From Phycomyces nitens (taxonomy: Eukaryota; Mucoromycota; Mucoromycetes; Mucorales; Phycomycetaceae), in NCBI GenBank assembly GCA_022702545.1, contig JAHRBC010000004.1:744001-808000 (forward strand): a stretch of 64,000 nt of DNA, written 5' to 3'. Within the stretch, counting starts at the first letter, position 1. The number at the start of each line of letters is the position of its first letter. Below the pieces are notes generated by a model. That model saw nothing but the letters and a program-made list of their open reading frames with translations. It had not been told where the DNA came from and ran no database searches. Of this stretch, positions 1 to 11,523 are shown in pieces. The position numbers and the translations under genes were made by a program.

Positions 1-1806
1 TTATCAACATCAAAATCTATGATAAATAGGCTAGCTGTACACTAAAATTAAACAATAATACATAAATATAATCCATAATATGGATTACATGTAAACAATT
101 TGGAAAAGTGCGCCATTTATAATTGTATTGCACCTTCTAATTTGACAGACACATTTGTGTTCTTTTGTATTTTTATGGTACATTCCGCTAACCTAGACAA
201 TATAATCTCTCTAAATATCGAAATATTAGATAATTGGTTATCTATTCAATAATAGCGCTGTCAGTAAAGATTTTGGCAGTATACTTTCTTCTTTTCTTCT
301 TATTCTTGGAGTTATTCTTGGCTTATAGAATATTAAAGGTTAAGCGAGTCTTTATTGTTAAACAAATAAATTTGAAATAGAAAACATAACAGATTTACAA
401 ACCTATTAACATTCTACTGTTAACCTATATATTTTACAGAATAATAATAATAATAATAATTAATATTATTTTTAGAAAAAGGATTGTCAGTAATTATTCT
501 CATTCATAAAGGGTTTCTGTTAGTCCTCATGGTCAAAATCTACTGCCAAACTCTGCTTCCTGACCATTCTTGGCATTCTCTACCTTGGAAATAAAGGGAG
601 ATCTAAAATGGCGAAATGAGATGTAATAAAATCTAACCTTCTGATTGTTGAGCCAAGGCGTAACGATTTGTTGCGCCAATTATTAAAGACCTTTCCTGGG
701 GATAAAACATGCCCAAGATCCAACGTGCTATTCAGTCAAATAATAATAGATATTTATGCATGTATTCGGTTTATCGAGGTTTCTTGTATTCTTATTCTTG
801 AGAACCTTGGAATATTCCGTTGGTCAAGGCGCACACATAAAGACACCCTATGGTATTTCTTACTTTGGCATAAATCCCAGACACGTTGCGTGTATTGCGC
901 CATAGCACAGAATTTAGTAACTGTTGGTTACAAATGTGAGCTCAACACTAGCCTCCAGCCACTTTGGATAGCAAGTATATAAATATATTTGTATATTCTC
1001 GAATCACGTTCTGGGCCTCTCACAAGTATGTGTTTGATACATCTACTTTGCTGGTAAGACAGATATCGCCATTAGCCTGAATTGTATAGACAACACCTGC
1101 AATATGTATTCTTCAAGTAGTCTGTGCACGCCATGTTTGAAAAATTAGCTTTTTTATTATTATTGTTATTATTCTTTATTATAACTCTTTGAATGTTTGG
1201 CATAAGGGTATAATTCAATAGCCAATCCAGTATACAACCAATGATTTATTTGAAGAAGAAGAAAAAAAGGTTTCTTTCAACTATAACTTCTTGTTCATTA
1301 AATGAAGAAGATTAAGTTGTCTATGGATTCCATATGAATAACCTGTTCAAGGGTTTGGATCTAAACGATAACAATAAGAATAAAAATAAGAATAAAAATG
1401 GCCTATACTCAAGACTCCCATACTTTCTCCTTTCATTTGTAATTCCCCTAGTTCGTTATAATCTGCCTCTCCCAACCTAGGAGTAATTTGTATATTTGGA
1501 CAGGCCATCAGAACACCATGGAAATTTATATCCAGAATAAAAATATGCCAATTGTCAATACCAAGTCTAGAACCTCTTTTAAAATGACAAAATCATAAAA
1601 GTTGAGCTTACAATTTTGATACACGCCAAGCAAAATTCCTGCGCCGTGACTTTTTTCTTTTTTGACTCAACGTGCGGGGGGTCCCGCTGTTGCTGGCCAT
1701 AATTTTTTTTTGAAAATAAAAATAATATAATATAATAATATTATTATTATTATTATTTAATTCTAGTTGTCAGCTGCACCTGCCTTTCTATTTTCAGATC
1801 CCCACC
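1..1806. other. Gene-free left flank
   Basis: No supportable gene on either strand. The stretch is A/T-rich with TAA/TTA microsatellites near 440-470 and 1720-1760. The longest open frame (668-982) has no conserved motif or splice partners. The last 150 bases form the leader and promoter of the MAM33 gene. Confidence 0.6.
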
Positions 1807-2937
1807 ATGGCCAGCATCCTCCGTAATTCTCTCCGTGTCTTGTCGCGCCCTGCCTTGAAGTCCATTGTGACTCCTATATTCTCTGCCACCAGTCGCGTCA
1901 CACCCACCCTTCGCTTTGTACCTGCTCGTGCCTTCAGCTCTGGTCTGTCACGCTTCAACAGTGGAGCAGGTTAGTACCACATTAGAACCATTCAACAGAA
2001 TGTTTAGGAACAGGAAAGATATGCATTGGGTGCTGACAAGTGTTATAGTCGATCCCGATCTGGCCCACAAGTTGGATGAGGAGCTCCAGTACGAAAAGTC
2101 TAATGAGGAGGCCTCCCAGCCCGAGTTCATCAAAGAGTTCTTGGACACTCACTTGTTCGAGGTACGCGAGTTGGTTACAAGTGATATTGGTCAATAGAAA
2201 CAAAGGAATCCTAACACTACTGTGGTTAGATTGAGGATAAGCCTGGACAGGACGAAGTGACCCTTACTCGTACTTTTGGCAACGAAAAGTAAGTATCCAG
2301 ACTACTAAACCAACAAAGCAAACATTTGGGATTGGACATGGCTATTGACATTATCGATCTGATATATCTTAGGATCCGTGTTCTTTTCTCTATTTCCGAC
2401 ATCAACAGCACCGAGGATCCCGAAGACTTCATCTCTGAAGAGCTCGAGGGTGGTGAAGAGGTTGAAGAGCCTGCACCCTCCTTCCCTGTCCGTGCATCTG
2501 TCACTATTGAAAAGGTAAGCCAATAGTGTGACTATGTTTTTTTTAATATTCATCATTCCTGTGTATAGAACGGCAAGGGTGCCATGACCATTGATACAGT
2601 CGCTCAGGATGGTGAGATCTCCATCGAGAGTGTCATGTACTATAAGGACTCCAAGCTCGCCAGCGATCAGTCATCCGAGGCTGACTGGCAGAGACGTGGT
2701 CTTTACATTGGTCCTCAGTTTGCTGAATTGGACGAGGTAAGAAAAATGGTGATCAAGGGATACATTTTGCTGACTGGCTTGTTATTATAGGGTCTCCAAA
2801 ACCTCTTTGAGCGTTACTTGGAGGAGCGTGGCGTGAATGCCGGTCTTGCCAGCTTCTTGCCCGACTACGTTGAGCACAAGGAGCAGCAGGAGTACATCAG
2901 ATGGCTCCAGGGCATGAAGGACTTTGTTTCTGTTTAA
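1807..2937 (+). CDS. MAM33: Mitochondrial acidic protein MAM33 / p32 (gC1qBP) family
   Basis: Mitochondrial matrix acidic protein of the MAM33/p32 family. These proteins form doughnut-shaped trimers and support mitochondrial translation and respiration. Six exons fit in frame: 1807-1969, 2049-2161, 2230-2288, 2373-2514, 2569-2736 and 2791-2937, giving 263 residues, a normal family length. The N-terminus is rich in Arg and Ser with no acidic residues for about 45 positions, as in a mitochondrial presequence. The middle carries the expected acidic stretch (EELEGGEEVEE), and the C-terminus contains LFERYLEERGVN and ends in WLQGMKDFVSV, typical of the family. All introns are GT-AG and 54-84 bases long. 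The ATG at 1807 is preceded by CCCACC, a good context. The RhoGEF follows 0.76 kb downstream on the same strand. Assignment is from recognised sequence; exon borders are inferred from frame and splice sites. Confidence 0.93.
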
Positions 2938-3695
2938 AAAATATATTATATATAAAAGCATGTGTATAAAATAAATTCATTTTCGTCAATAAACCTATAA
3001 AGAAACAAGGGTTTAAATATACATGATATCAATACTAGATGGCCATGGCATCTTAGAAAACCTCAATGATAAAATATGTCCCCTGAAAAATATCAGTCAC
3101 AGTGGTAAAGAAAATGGGTTCCTGCAGTATCTGTCAAAGCTAAAAAAGAAGCACAGATTTTACTGTGAGCAAGGTGTAAAATGTTTTGGCTCTGTGTATC
3201 ACCCACAAGGCAGGGTTCTGTATAATTAACCTTAAATATACTGACCAGTCGGTTGATTTGCTTGATTTAGAACGGGAATCCCAAATGTTAGCCACGCCCT
3301 GGCTAATAAGAGACAATAAGAATAAAGAGAGAGAGAGAGAGAGCCAGGCCTTGGTTAAAGAGGTGCTATGAAGGGTTTTGCAGTTGATCTTTATCGTTGT
3401 TCAGGAGGTTCATTTAAATTGATCTATATCACAACCTCTACTTGCCTTACTCTCTTACTTTCTCGCCCCCCCTTTTTTTTTTCGAGCATTTTCATCTCCT
3501 CCTCTCGTTTCCTTTTTTCACTTTTTGCCCTCCTCGTTTGGCCAACCGCTTCTGTACCGCCATTTTGGTTGAAAATCACTTGGACATCAAGACACCTGTC
3601 TTCTTTCCGCTCTAGTTAAACTCTTTCTCTTTCTCTTCTTCTTCTTCTTCTTCTATTATTTATTTATTTTTTTTGGTCATAGTTACTATTTGCTG
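2938..3695. other. Intergenic, MAM33 to RhoGEF
   Basis: 3' flank of MAM33 (A/T-rich, candidate poly(A) signals AATAAA-like near 2970-2990), a short AG repeat near 3328-3342, then a pyrimidine-rich promoter (C and T runs 3460-3670) before the RhoGEF start. No gene seen. Confidence 0.6.
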
Positions 3696-5626
3696 ATGCT
3701 CAAGCGAACAAAGCAAATAGTTTCTCGAAGAAACACCCATGTACTCACTTCATCTGCCAGTATGAGTGGCAGTGATATCAAAGTCCCGTCTCTGGTCAGC
3801 GACAACTCGAGCGCCACTGGAACAAGCCTAGACGCCCTCGCATCGTCCATTCTTAACCAGACATATCCACAGCCATTCTTTAATCCAGAAAAGTTTACTG
3901 ACGATCCACCGAGATTGCTTTCCCAACATTCGTCTCAATATAGCCTTGATGATGATGATTTATACCCAGTGGACATAATTGATGAATTATATGATTTTTT
4001 TGGATATGCTATACACTCATTAGGTAAGCTTCTGAAAATTATAATTATAATAATTATTATAATAATAATAATAATTTGCTCATTAAACATAAATATGCAT
4101 ATAAATACAAAAAAAAACGTGGGGTCCCAGATATTGATGAGTCCCAATATCGCTATCGCCAATCTGTTGTACAAAGGCTTCTTGATTCCGAGGCAGAGTA
4201 CAATGCGAAGCTCAAAGTAGCACTAGATCGCTTCAAAATGCCGCTCCAAGCTCTTTCCAGGCGACAATCTTCAAACCAACATGGAAGCGCAACAACCCTC
4301 GCATTTCTTGCTACTTCGATTGCAAAACCATCATTACTTCGCCTACAAGACATTGAGACCTTGTTTGGAAATCTGGACGAGATATACACGTCAAGTTCAG
4401 ATCTGATTCAGAGTCTTGAAGAGAGGTAAAATAGCATGTACAATGCGCATTTGTGCTGTAGCCAGAAATGAATCCTAAGCTTGGTTTGGTTTTGAAAACA
4501 CTTAGATTTTGCATATGGGGGCCCACCCAACTCCTGTCGGATATTCTCCTGTCAATGGCAAGTGAAATATATTTATATACATATTCTTGGTTTGTACATT
4601 TGTACAAAATTATCATGATAATTATTATATCGATAAGAAAATGGTATTTTGTGTATAAATACACATTATGAGCATGGATAGCCTTTTTTTTTAATCATGA
4701 GAGAATTCGACCAATTAATCAAAATTACCTCAACAGATCCCAAAATTACGTGCATATGCGGTATATTTTGACAATTACAAAAACTCCATGCTGGCCTTGG
4801 AGCGACTGGAAAAAAACCCGCAGATGAAGAAGTATTTAGAGGTAAATTGAACAGGTTCGCGTTTATATTAAATTTTAGTGTTTAATATACATATATATGA
4901 TATGATGATTAGTATTCCACCGTCGAGTTTGGAATTTTGCATCTACACACCTTATTAGAACAACCACTGTACACTATTTCACGCTATGCGGATATCCTGG
5001 AAGATCTCCTAAAGCACACGGACCCCCAGCATCCCGATGCAGTCCGGCTCACCCAGTGTTTCGCACGGGTGGCCCGTGTTGAGTCTGGTCTCGCTGGACC
5101 GTAAGTTAAGGAAGTTTGTGTGTCTATCGATAACTAAATGTTGTTGGTTATTTTTGATTTCAGGATACATAAATGTCACCTATTAAACCAGGTCGTCCGG
5201 CTAAGTATCCAAACACGCCAGGGGTTCTTACTCACAGACGTACCCCGAATAATTGTCAAGCAAGGCGAACTATGGAACCTCCACCGACATCTTGATCGAC
5301 GTGTGTATGTACTGATGAGCGATATGTTGTTGTATTTCAAACCACGGGCAGAGGACAATCATCTCCTGCAGTACAAAGGCAAAATTGACCTGGCCTGTGC
5401 CATGGTTGGCAAACTAAAAACCGACAAGGTCCTGTATGGGATCGACATCACAATTCACCAAAGTGACCCGTCCTGTGCCTACTCTGAAGACATCAATGCT
5501 CTCCTCAGTGCATCTGGATCATCGCCACCCCAACACCATTACCTAAAGGCCAACAGTGCAGACGAGCAAGAGGCCTGGTTTGAGGCCATAGAGTCTGTCA
5601 TATTGCGGTTACAGCGTCGTAATTAG
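3696..5626 (+). CDS. Rho guanine nucleotide exchange factor (DH-PH)
   Basis: Small RhoGEF that would activate a Rho/Cdc42-type GTPase at the membrane. Six exons join in frame to 476 residues: 3696-4023, 4131-4425, 4506-4557, 4737-4841, 4913-5100 and 5164-5626. The first ~110 residues are Ser-rich and probably disordered. The DH domain starts near residue 115 (motif VVQRLLDSEAEYNAKL) and runs to about 325, including ERLEKNPQMKKYLE and the LLEQPLYTISRYADILEDLL helix typical of DH domains (family pattern: PvQRipRY..lL). The PH domain follows (about 345-470), with GELWNLHRHLDRRVYVLMSDMLL and a final helix ADEQEAWFEAIESV. The intron after the short exon 4506-4557 has a GC donor (GCAAGT) rather than GT. 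The start at 3696 is the first ATG in frame after a pyrimidine-rich leader; a later in-frame ATG cannot be excluded. The GTPase partner cannot be told from sequence. Confidence 0.88.
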
Positions 5627-5897
5627 CATCTTATCTTTTTGTACATATTTGCATCAAACACAGAGTTCCCACAAGACCCCACACTTGTCCCCATGTAAAC
5701 AATTGTCAGTATGATTCAAAGCGTCTGATTCGCTTGTTCCCATTAGCACCCAAGAATATGGCTCATAATAGTAGAGCCTGGGCTGGAATTCAAAGCAATA
5801 GATTAACTTGTCAAATAAATATATATATATAAATATATAATCTTCACTGCAACCAAACCTCTTCAACTTCTTTAACCTCGATTCTTAAACTAATGAA

Positions 5898-6211
5898 ATG
5901 TGCGATACAAACTGGTGCACTTTTTGTGATCAGGCCATCAGCATCTATTCAGTAAGTCCAAAGGTCTTTTTTTGAATCCTTACTCATTTGACCAGTCTTC
6001 GGTCTATTGCTCCCATGCATGCCAAGAAAGCGATGCTGCGCTCAACCACCCTGACCAATTCTTGACCTTTCTCCACAGAAGCCATAGTTTGTCAACAAAC
6101 AGTGTAACCAAATTCATGGTCGTCCCACCCCAGGCACTCGAGAGTCCAAACCAGAGTCCGTCAAACTCTAGTCTGAGAGAACACTGCACTGGGCGGCCTA
6201 GATTGTTTTGA
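5898..6211 (+). CDS. Ecl1-like small zinc-binding protein
   Basis: Two exons (5898-5951 and 5996-6211) joined by a 44-base GT-AG intron give 89 residues. The N-terminus reads MCDTNWCTFCDQAISIYS, then SSVYCSHACQESD after the splice. The order C-x2-C, about ten residues, then YCS-x2-C-x2-D is that of fungal ECL1/2/3 proteins, small zinc-binding factors that extend chronological lifespan in fission yeast. The intron splits the two cysteine pairs, so neither exon alone shows the motif. The remaining ~60 residues are Ser/Asn/Pro-rich and look disordered. It lies between the RhoGEF and the C2 gene on the same strand. Recognition rests on the cysteine pattern only; an unrelated small zinc knuckle is possible. 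Confidence 0.7.
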
Positions 6212-7134
6212 TCTTTTTACATTCATCACTTAATACCCAATAGCTATATACCCAATAGCTCATTAACCATGGCCTAGTTCCATGCATTCATTGTCTGTTT
6301 TTTATATTTATACATACATACATACATATATATATATATTTCTGTATGCACAATATCACAGTTTAGTCCAACTAGACGCCCAAACACCAAAATGCTTCAG
6401 ACAAAAAAAAGGGGACTATATATAGGTTTGACACATGAATTCTGATCTTTATCACATTAGAGAGGTTACGTCAGAAGCAAGTAAGAGCAATGGATAGCTC
6501 AGTATGAATATATATATATAAATATATATTTAATAATAATAATAAAACTCTTTATATCAATAATCATATAGATATATAGTCTTGCCGTTTTGCCTCTCTG
6601 ATTTTGCATTTCTGATCATATTTAGCCAATCGTCTTGTTCTGTGTCCTAAATTGGCGAGTTGTCCGACTCTTTCGGCCTGCATACACTTGCTATTGTGGC
6701 CATTTTATTTATAGTCGTTGATGTATTTATTGTTTTTCTAATACTAAATTCCCTTGCCTCAAGAAAACCCGGTAAAGCTGATTTTAACAGAATGTCTAAT
6801 GACGTATAAATAAATACCTATTTTTTATTATTATTTTATTTTCTATTTGTGATACAGGCGCACATGTATTACCTCCAAGAAAAAACCGGCTTTTCTTGCC
6901 ATCCCAAACACCGACAACTGTCCTTTCTTGGGAAAGATGATGTCAACCAATGGGGAATAGCTTGTCAGCAGAAAACAAGGTACATTTTCTGTTGCAAAAT
7001 ATGCAAGTCCAAGTTGAATCATCTAGAATGAACAATAAGCTCAGCCATGGGCTCCGTTTTTCCATTCATAAAAAACATATAAAAGGGTCGCCTTTCTTGC
7101 AAATCAAGCAAAATAAATATCACAAACCAGAAAA
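6212..7134. other. Intergenic, Ecl1-like to C2 gene
   Basis: A/T-rich with TA repeats (6324-6340, 6508-6530). A CRE-like TTACGTCAG lies near 6467. Open frames at 6849-7031 and 6950-7201 show no conserved motif and run through what looks like the C2 gene promoter (TATA-like CATATAAAAGG near 7077). Confidence 0.55.
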
Positions 7135-7597
7135 ATGTTCTCTTCTCACTCTACTACCGGCGGCACTCTCAGTGTCACAGTCAGTAAGTCTATTCTCATA
7201 ATCCTTATTTCAGCTCTAGTCCTAACCATGACCCATGTTTACAGTTGAAGCTCGCGAACTCCATGGCGAGGACCTCATTGGCAAGAACGATCCCTATGTC
7301 GAACTCTGGTTGAACGAGGACTACAAGCAGCGCACCAGTGAGCTCTCCAACACCAATGATCCCGTCTGGAACCAGACCTTTACCTTCCTCATCGACGAGG
7401 GCTCGTCTATCCACAAGCTCTATCTCAAGGTTCTCGACAAGGACACCTTTGGCTCTGACAAGATTGGTGAGGCCAGAGTAGACTTCCGTCAGGCTCTTGA
7501 GGGCGAACCCATTGATACCTGGGTCAAGTTGCCTGCCAAGCTCGGTCTCTCCAGCCACGGTGAAGTCCACCTCTATATCCAGTTCTGCCCCAGCTAA
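7135..7597 (+). CDS. C2-domain-only protein
   Basis: Two exons (7135-7183, 7245-7597) give 133 residues made almost entirely of one C2 domain, a Ca2+/phospholipid-binding beta-sandwich. Visible hallmarks are GGTLSVTVIEARELHGEDLI, then KNDPYVELWL (first calcium-binding loop), NTNDPVWNQTFTFLI (second strand motif), LKVLDKDTFGSDKIGEARVDF (third loop with D-x-D) and GEVHLYIQF at the end. The loop aspartates needed for calcium are present, so Ca2+-dependent membrane binding is likely. No other domain, signal peptide or membrane segment is present. C2-only proteins of this size occur widely in fungi, protists and plants. Its biological role is not known. Codon use in exon 2 is GC-rich for the window, which suggests high expression. 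Confidence 0.9.
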
Positions 7598-8131
7598 ATC
7601 CTCCCCCCTTTAAAGAATCAATCATATATAAACACCTTGCATATCCCTCTTTCACAGGAAATGAACGCTTAATGACAGCATAGGCAGTTCATTTGTGCTA
7701 GTATATAATAAACACATTTTTGTTAAATAATAATTATAATTATAAGAATGCAACAAATATAAAGACTTTTGTTATTTTGAATTATTGAAATCTTATCCAA
7801 TTTAATTTTATATTACATTACATTACATTTATATGAATTCAGAAAGGCCCGATTGGTGTCTGTATGATTAACAAAAAAAAAAGGTTTTCTGCTGATCAAG
7901 GCTTTGAAGTCCAAAAAAAACCCTCATTTGATGCAAGGAGATGTTAGTACAAGGAGAGCTTTTGGTCATCAATTTATCTTTAAAAAAAATAGTCTTTAAT
8001 TCTCCCTTTACATATTTAATCTAAACTGAACCGAATAAAGCGTACATGACAATACATTATGACAATACTATTCCCTCGTTTTGTTTTTTGGTGTTTTTTC
8101 ATTAGCCATAAAATTATAACAGTCTTAAAGA
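7598..8131. other. Convergent intergenic, C2 gene to BRCT gene
   Basis: 3' ends of two convergent genes. A/T-rich, with a TTACA repeat near 7813-7830. No gene seen. Confidence 0.6.
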
Positions 8132-10438
8132 CTAGACCTTGCGTTTTACTTGACTAGGTTGATAGTTTTCCACTGGCATATCTTTTAATAAACAAAAAAA
8201 AAGTAAATAAATATATTCCCATTTTTGAAACAAATTTGAAACGCTTACATTGCCAATTCTCTATGCATTCCAATAGCCAGTTCTCTATCGCCATGTCCTT
8301 ATCAATATTGACAGTCTTTGAGGTAATCAGTATATCAGCATCTTGGATATTACGCGCAACTTTTGCACCACCCTGGATAATCAACGTCTCTGCCAGGGGC
8401 CGGTCCATAACCCGCAGAGAAATTATGTACACCTGAAGATTGGACGGAAACAGAGGTTCACGCTTTCTGGATGCTTTGGCGCGTGGGAAATACTCAATCG
8501 CCTCATAGTCGTCTTCCTTTTGATAAGCCCCACGTTCTGCACTCTCCTTTAACCTAAAAAATATATATTCAAGGCGATGAGAAAAAGCAAGTCTTGAATC
8601 AATTTTCAACCCACCAGTCTGGAGTGAGTAGCCAAGCATGAAAGGCTATCCCGAGAGTAACCGACTGTGTTCGTCTCTTTTCGCCCACTATTTAAGAATA
8701 CGATTGCTTCCGTTAACCAAAATCATTGTTGCTCTTCCACTTTTTTTTGTCCTACCAATCACATGTGTCGTATTTTCACTCACACTAATATTAGACATTG
8801 TCAGTAAATCACAGCCTTGGCTTGGAATCAGAACCAAGACCTACCATCCTTCTACTTCAAATCCTCCCAAACGGTCCAGAATCTCTCTCAATTGAGTCTT
8901 TTCCGTGTCAGAAATGTTAGTAAACACCACAAACCGAGGTTGTTCGGATAAGGTGGCCAGAATCTGCTGTCCTCCCATGCTAAGACGTGGTCCAAGTGAA
9001 CGACGCTTTCGCCGAAGAGGCCCTGTAGTCAATGGCAACGACACACGTGAGGGTTTTGGAGAAGTGATGTCTCCGATATAAAACTCGGCTTTGATTTGTG
9101 CTCTAATTGCTCGTCCGTGCTCGCTTTTAGCTCTTTCGAGTTCCAAGAGATGTGGATCCGGCAAAGGGATTTCCGGGACACTGTGCTCAGCATTATCTGA
9201 ATTCTGTTTGTGATTAATCAGTCTCCTTCTCTTGAGATCAGTTCCTTTCTCGGCATTCGCTTCCTCCTCTTGTTCCTCTACTTCTCTTTCGAGAAGTGCG
9301 AGAAATTCTGGGTCTGGCCCAGCAAAAGGCTTTGGGCTGTTGCGAGCAAGGCGTTCGTCAAGAGTAGAGACCATGTAATGAGCAGGCATGGTACGCCGTT
9401 TATTGGTTCTTTCTTCTGTAGATCCTTAAAGTCATCCAGATTAGAACTCGTTATTTTTTTTTGGATGGCTTATAAAGTAAAGTTAACCTTGTGAGTCTGA
9501 TCCTTCCATAATTAATGCGCGCACCCTCCCAGGCTCCATAGATTTCCGTCGTTTAACTCCACCAGTCAATAGGATATTGTCAATGCCCTCTACCGGAAAG
9601 TCTTTTTCAGGCATTCTACACTTATTTTGCCTACACCTACAGGATCATAAAATTAAGTAGATGAATGGTAGCCAAAGAGGTTCTGACCTTGTGATCCACG
9701 CCAGGTTTACGATATAAATCTTTTTTGCTCTTGCTTTGCGCAATATGGTTGAAGATCCATTTTTGAAGATTAAATGAGTAATTGAATCTACATGATCAAT
9801 TCAAAAGCAAATGCAAATGCAAGACAGGATTGAATTTAGACACCAAATAACAAAGAGTAAAAAAGATAATAAAAACAACGAATACTCTTGCGCCTAAACA
9901 ATTACCAGAAAATGTTCTTCGTGTCTAAGGAATCCTAAAGAATGAGTCCATTCAACTGTTCTTGCATTGATTCTGGGATTCCATACCTTTGCTCCCAAAG
10001 ATTCTAATCGTCGTTCCATGTTTTCCGTGACATCATCACCGTCGTCTGTTCTAAAACAAAAACAAAAAAGTTTGAGATATAATTATATATATATATTTTG
10101 AATCTCGTACAGATTTGTCGATATTGTGCGAATAAGAGTCTTTACCTGGCGTCAATGTATGCTACCACACCTGACAAGACTGTACATTGGTCTGGTGTGG
10201 TTCTTTGAGGTGTGTGTGGTATTGGAGAAGAGATGCTTGGTGGGGGTAGTGGATTGGTGTTGAGGATCGGTTTAACAAACTGATTCATGTTAGATTGTGT
10301 GGATTTTGATCGACTGAGAGGAGGTGTGTCAAGTGCATGTGTGTGTCGTCTATTTTGAGATATTAAAGGGTGACGAGACTCGCTGGCAAGAGAGAGTCGA
10401 CTTTTGGGTGTATTCTTGGTATTCCTGGTGGGATTCAT
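8132..10438 (-). CDS. MCPH1: Microcephalin (MCPH1)-like protein with three BRCT domains
   Basis: Ten exons join in frame to 553 residues: 10438-10146, 10050-9987, 9924-9906, 9787-9688, 9636-9488, 9424-8845, 8784-8756, 8687-8615, 8553-8249 and 8181-8132. After a disordered N-terminus, BRCT1 (about residues 89-180) carries CTVLSGVVAYIDART, ESLGAKTRRTFSDSITHLIF and IYIVNLAWITRCRQNKCR. A charged linker follows (about 215-350). C-terminal BRCT2 has FVVFTNISDTEKTQLREIL, then THVIVGEKRRTQSVTLGIA and HAWLLTPDWL. BRCT3 has LQVYIISLRVMDRPLAETLI and a terminal helix IENWLLECIENW. The protein ends in KRKV. One N-terminal BRCT plus a C-terminal tandem pair is the layout of animal microcephalin, and the VGEKRRTQSVTLGIA stretch matches its BRCT2 style. 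The animal protein reads phospho-H2AX and controls chromosome condensation. A 19-base exon and a 29-base exon are unusual. Orthology is inferred; another BRCT family such as Brc1/Rtt107 is less likely because they have more BRCTs. Confidence 0.78.
9906..9924 (-). other. 19-base microexon of the BRCT gene
   Basis: Including these 19 bases between a GTATGG donor (9986) and a GTAATT donor (9905) is what restores the frame of BRCT1 and supplies the TRRTFS stretch just before the core strand ITHLIF. Without it the frame stops. The upstream acceptor is TTCCTTAG. Confidence 0.7.
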
Positions 10439-11523
10439 ATTTGAATTCTACAGTCAAAATAAACAGTAAATATATGTATATACATAAACACAATATATAT
10501 ATTTATATATATATTTATATATTTATATATATGTGTATGTATTTATATTTATATATAAAATATAAAATAATATAATATGTATGTATGTATCTATATATAT
10601 GTATATATATAGAAGCAAGTATTAAAAAATCAAGGTAATAAAAAAAAAGCAAGATAAAGAATCCTCTCCAGTATTTCAATGTGTAATTATTATTATTCCC
10701 AATAATATTATTATTATTATTATTATTATGATGATGATGTATATTTTGTTTTTACATTACATTTGTATAATAAATACACGTATTGTTTGGTGCGGCACAA
10801 TAAAGAAAATACCCAATTAGCATCAATAGGCTAATAAAACCATGCATTTGTTTCCTGTGGATTTATCTATTCTTTTTCTTGCTTTCTTCTTTCTTACTCA
10901 TTTATCTTTTTGCACTCACTCACTCAATCATCCTTTTATCCTCGCACGCGACAACCCTCTTTAGTAAAAAAATACAAGTCACTATTCGCATGGTTTGTGT
11001 TAGGGGCAAACTATCAGTGAAGCTATTCGGGAATTACAATCTATACTCCGAATATATATATATATTGATCGCCTACAATATTATTTATATTCCCGATGCC
11101 CACAAAATTGACCATCCTAAAATGACAAAAATTATTATTTTTTTAAATTTTTGCAATCGAAGCGCATTACTTTATCCTAAAGCATAAAATACTTAAAAAA
11201 AGAAAGTCTTTATCATGGAGATAATCCAACAGACAATTCATTACTGAAAAGCCGTTCTTAATCACAATAGAATCAGCAATTGCTCCACATTGCACACTCT
11301 ATTGTTATTGTTATTATATCCTACCAACTCTATTATTCAATAGCAAAAAATTGTAAATCGAAACCATAGACATTTTTTTTTGTTTTTGTTTTTTTTTATT
11401 AATTTCTGTCAATCAATACATTTTTTTTATATTTGTATTCATCGACTAAACAAAACTATACTCCAAAAAGTTGGTTTTTCAGCACAATAGACAAGGGATA
11501 AAAGGGCAGTGGGCTTTTTTTTT
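10439..11523. other. Intergenic, BRCT gene promoter and TCTP 3' flank
   Basis: TA/ATTT microsatellites (10490-10620) and ATT repeats (10705-10740). A short pyrimidine-rich open frame from an ATG near 10841 is not supported as a gene. T-rich tracts lie at 11370-11430 downstream of TCTP. Confidence 0.55.

Noticed and set aside
668..982. 104-residue plus-strand open frame
   Set aside because: No ATG start in good context, no recognised motif, composition like the flanking DNA.
10841..10966. Short open frame starting MHLFPVDLSILFLAFFFL, like a secreted peptide
   Set aside because: The hydrophobicity comes from a pyrimidine-rich tract, it has no GC rise or TATA context, and no relation to the 27-33 kb peptides.
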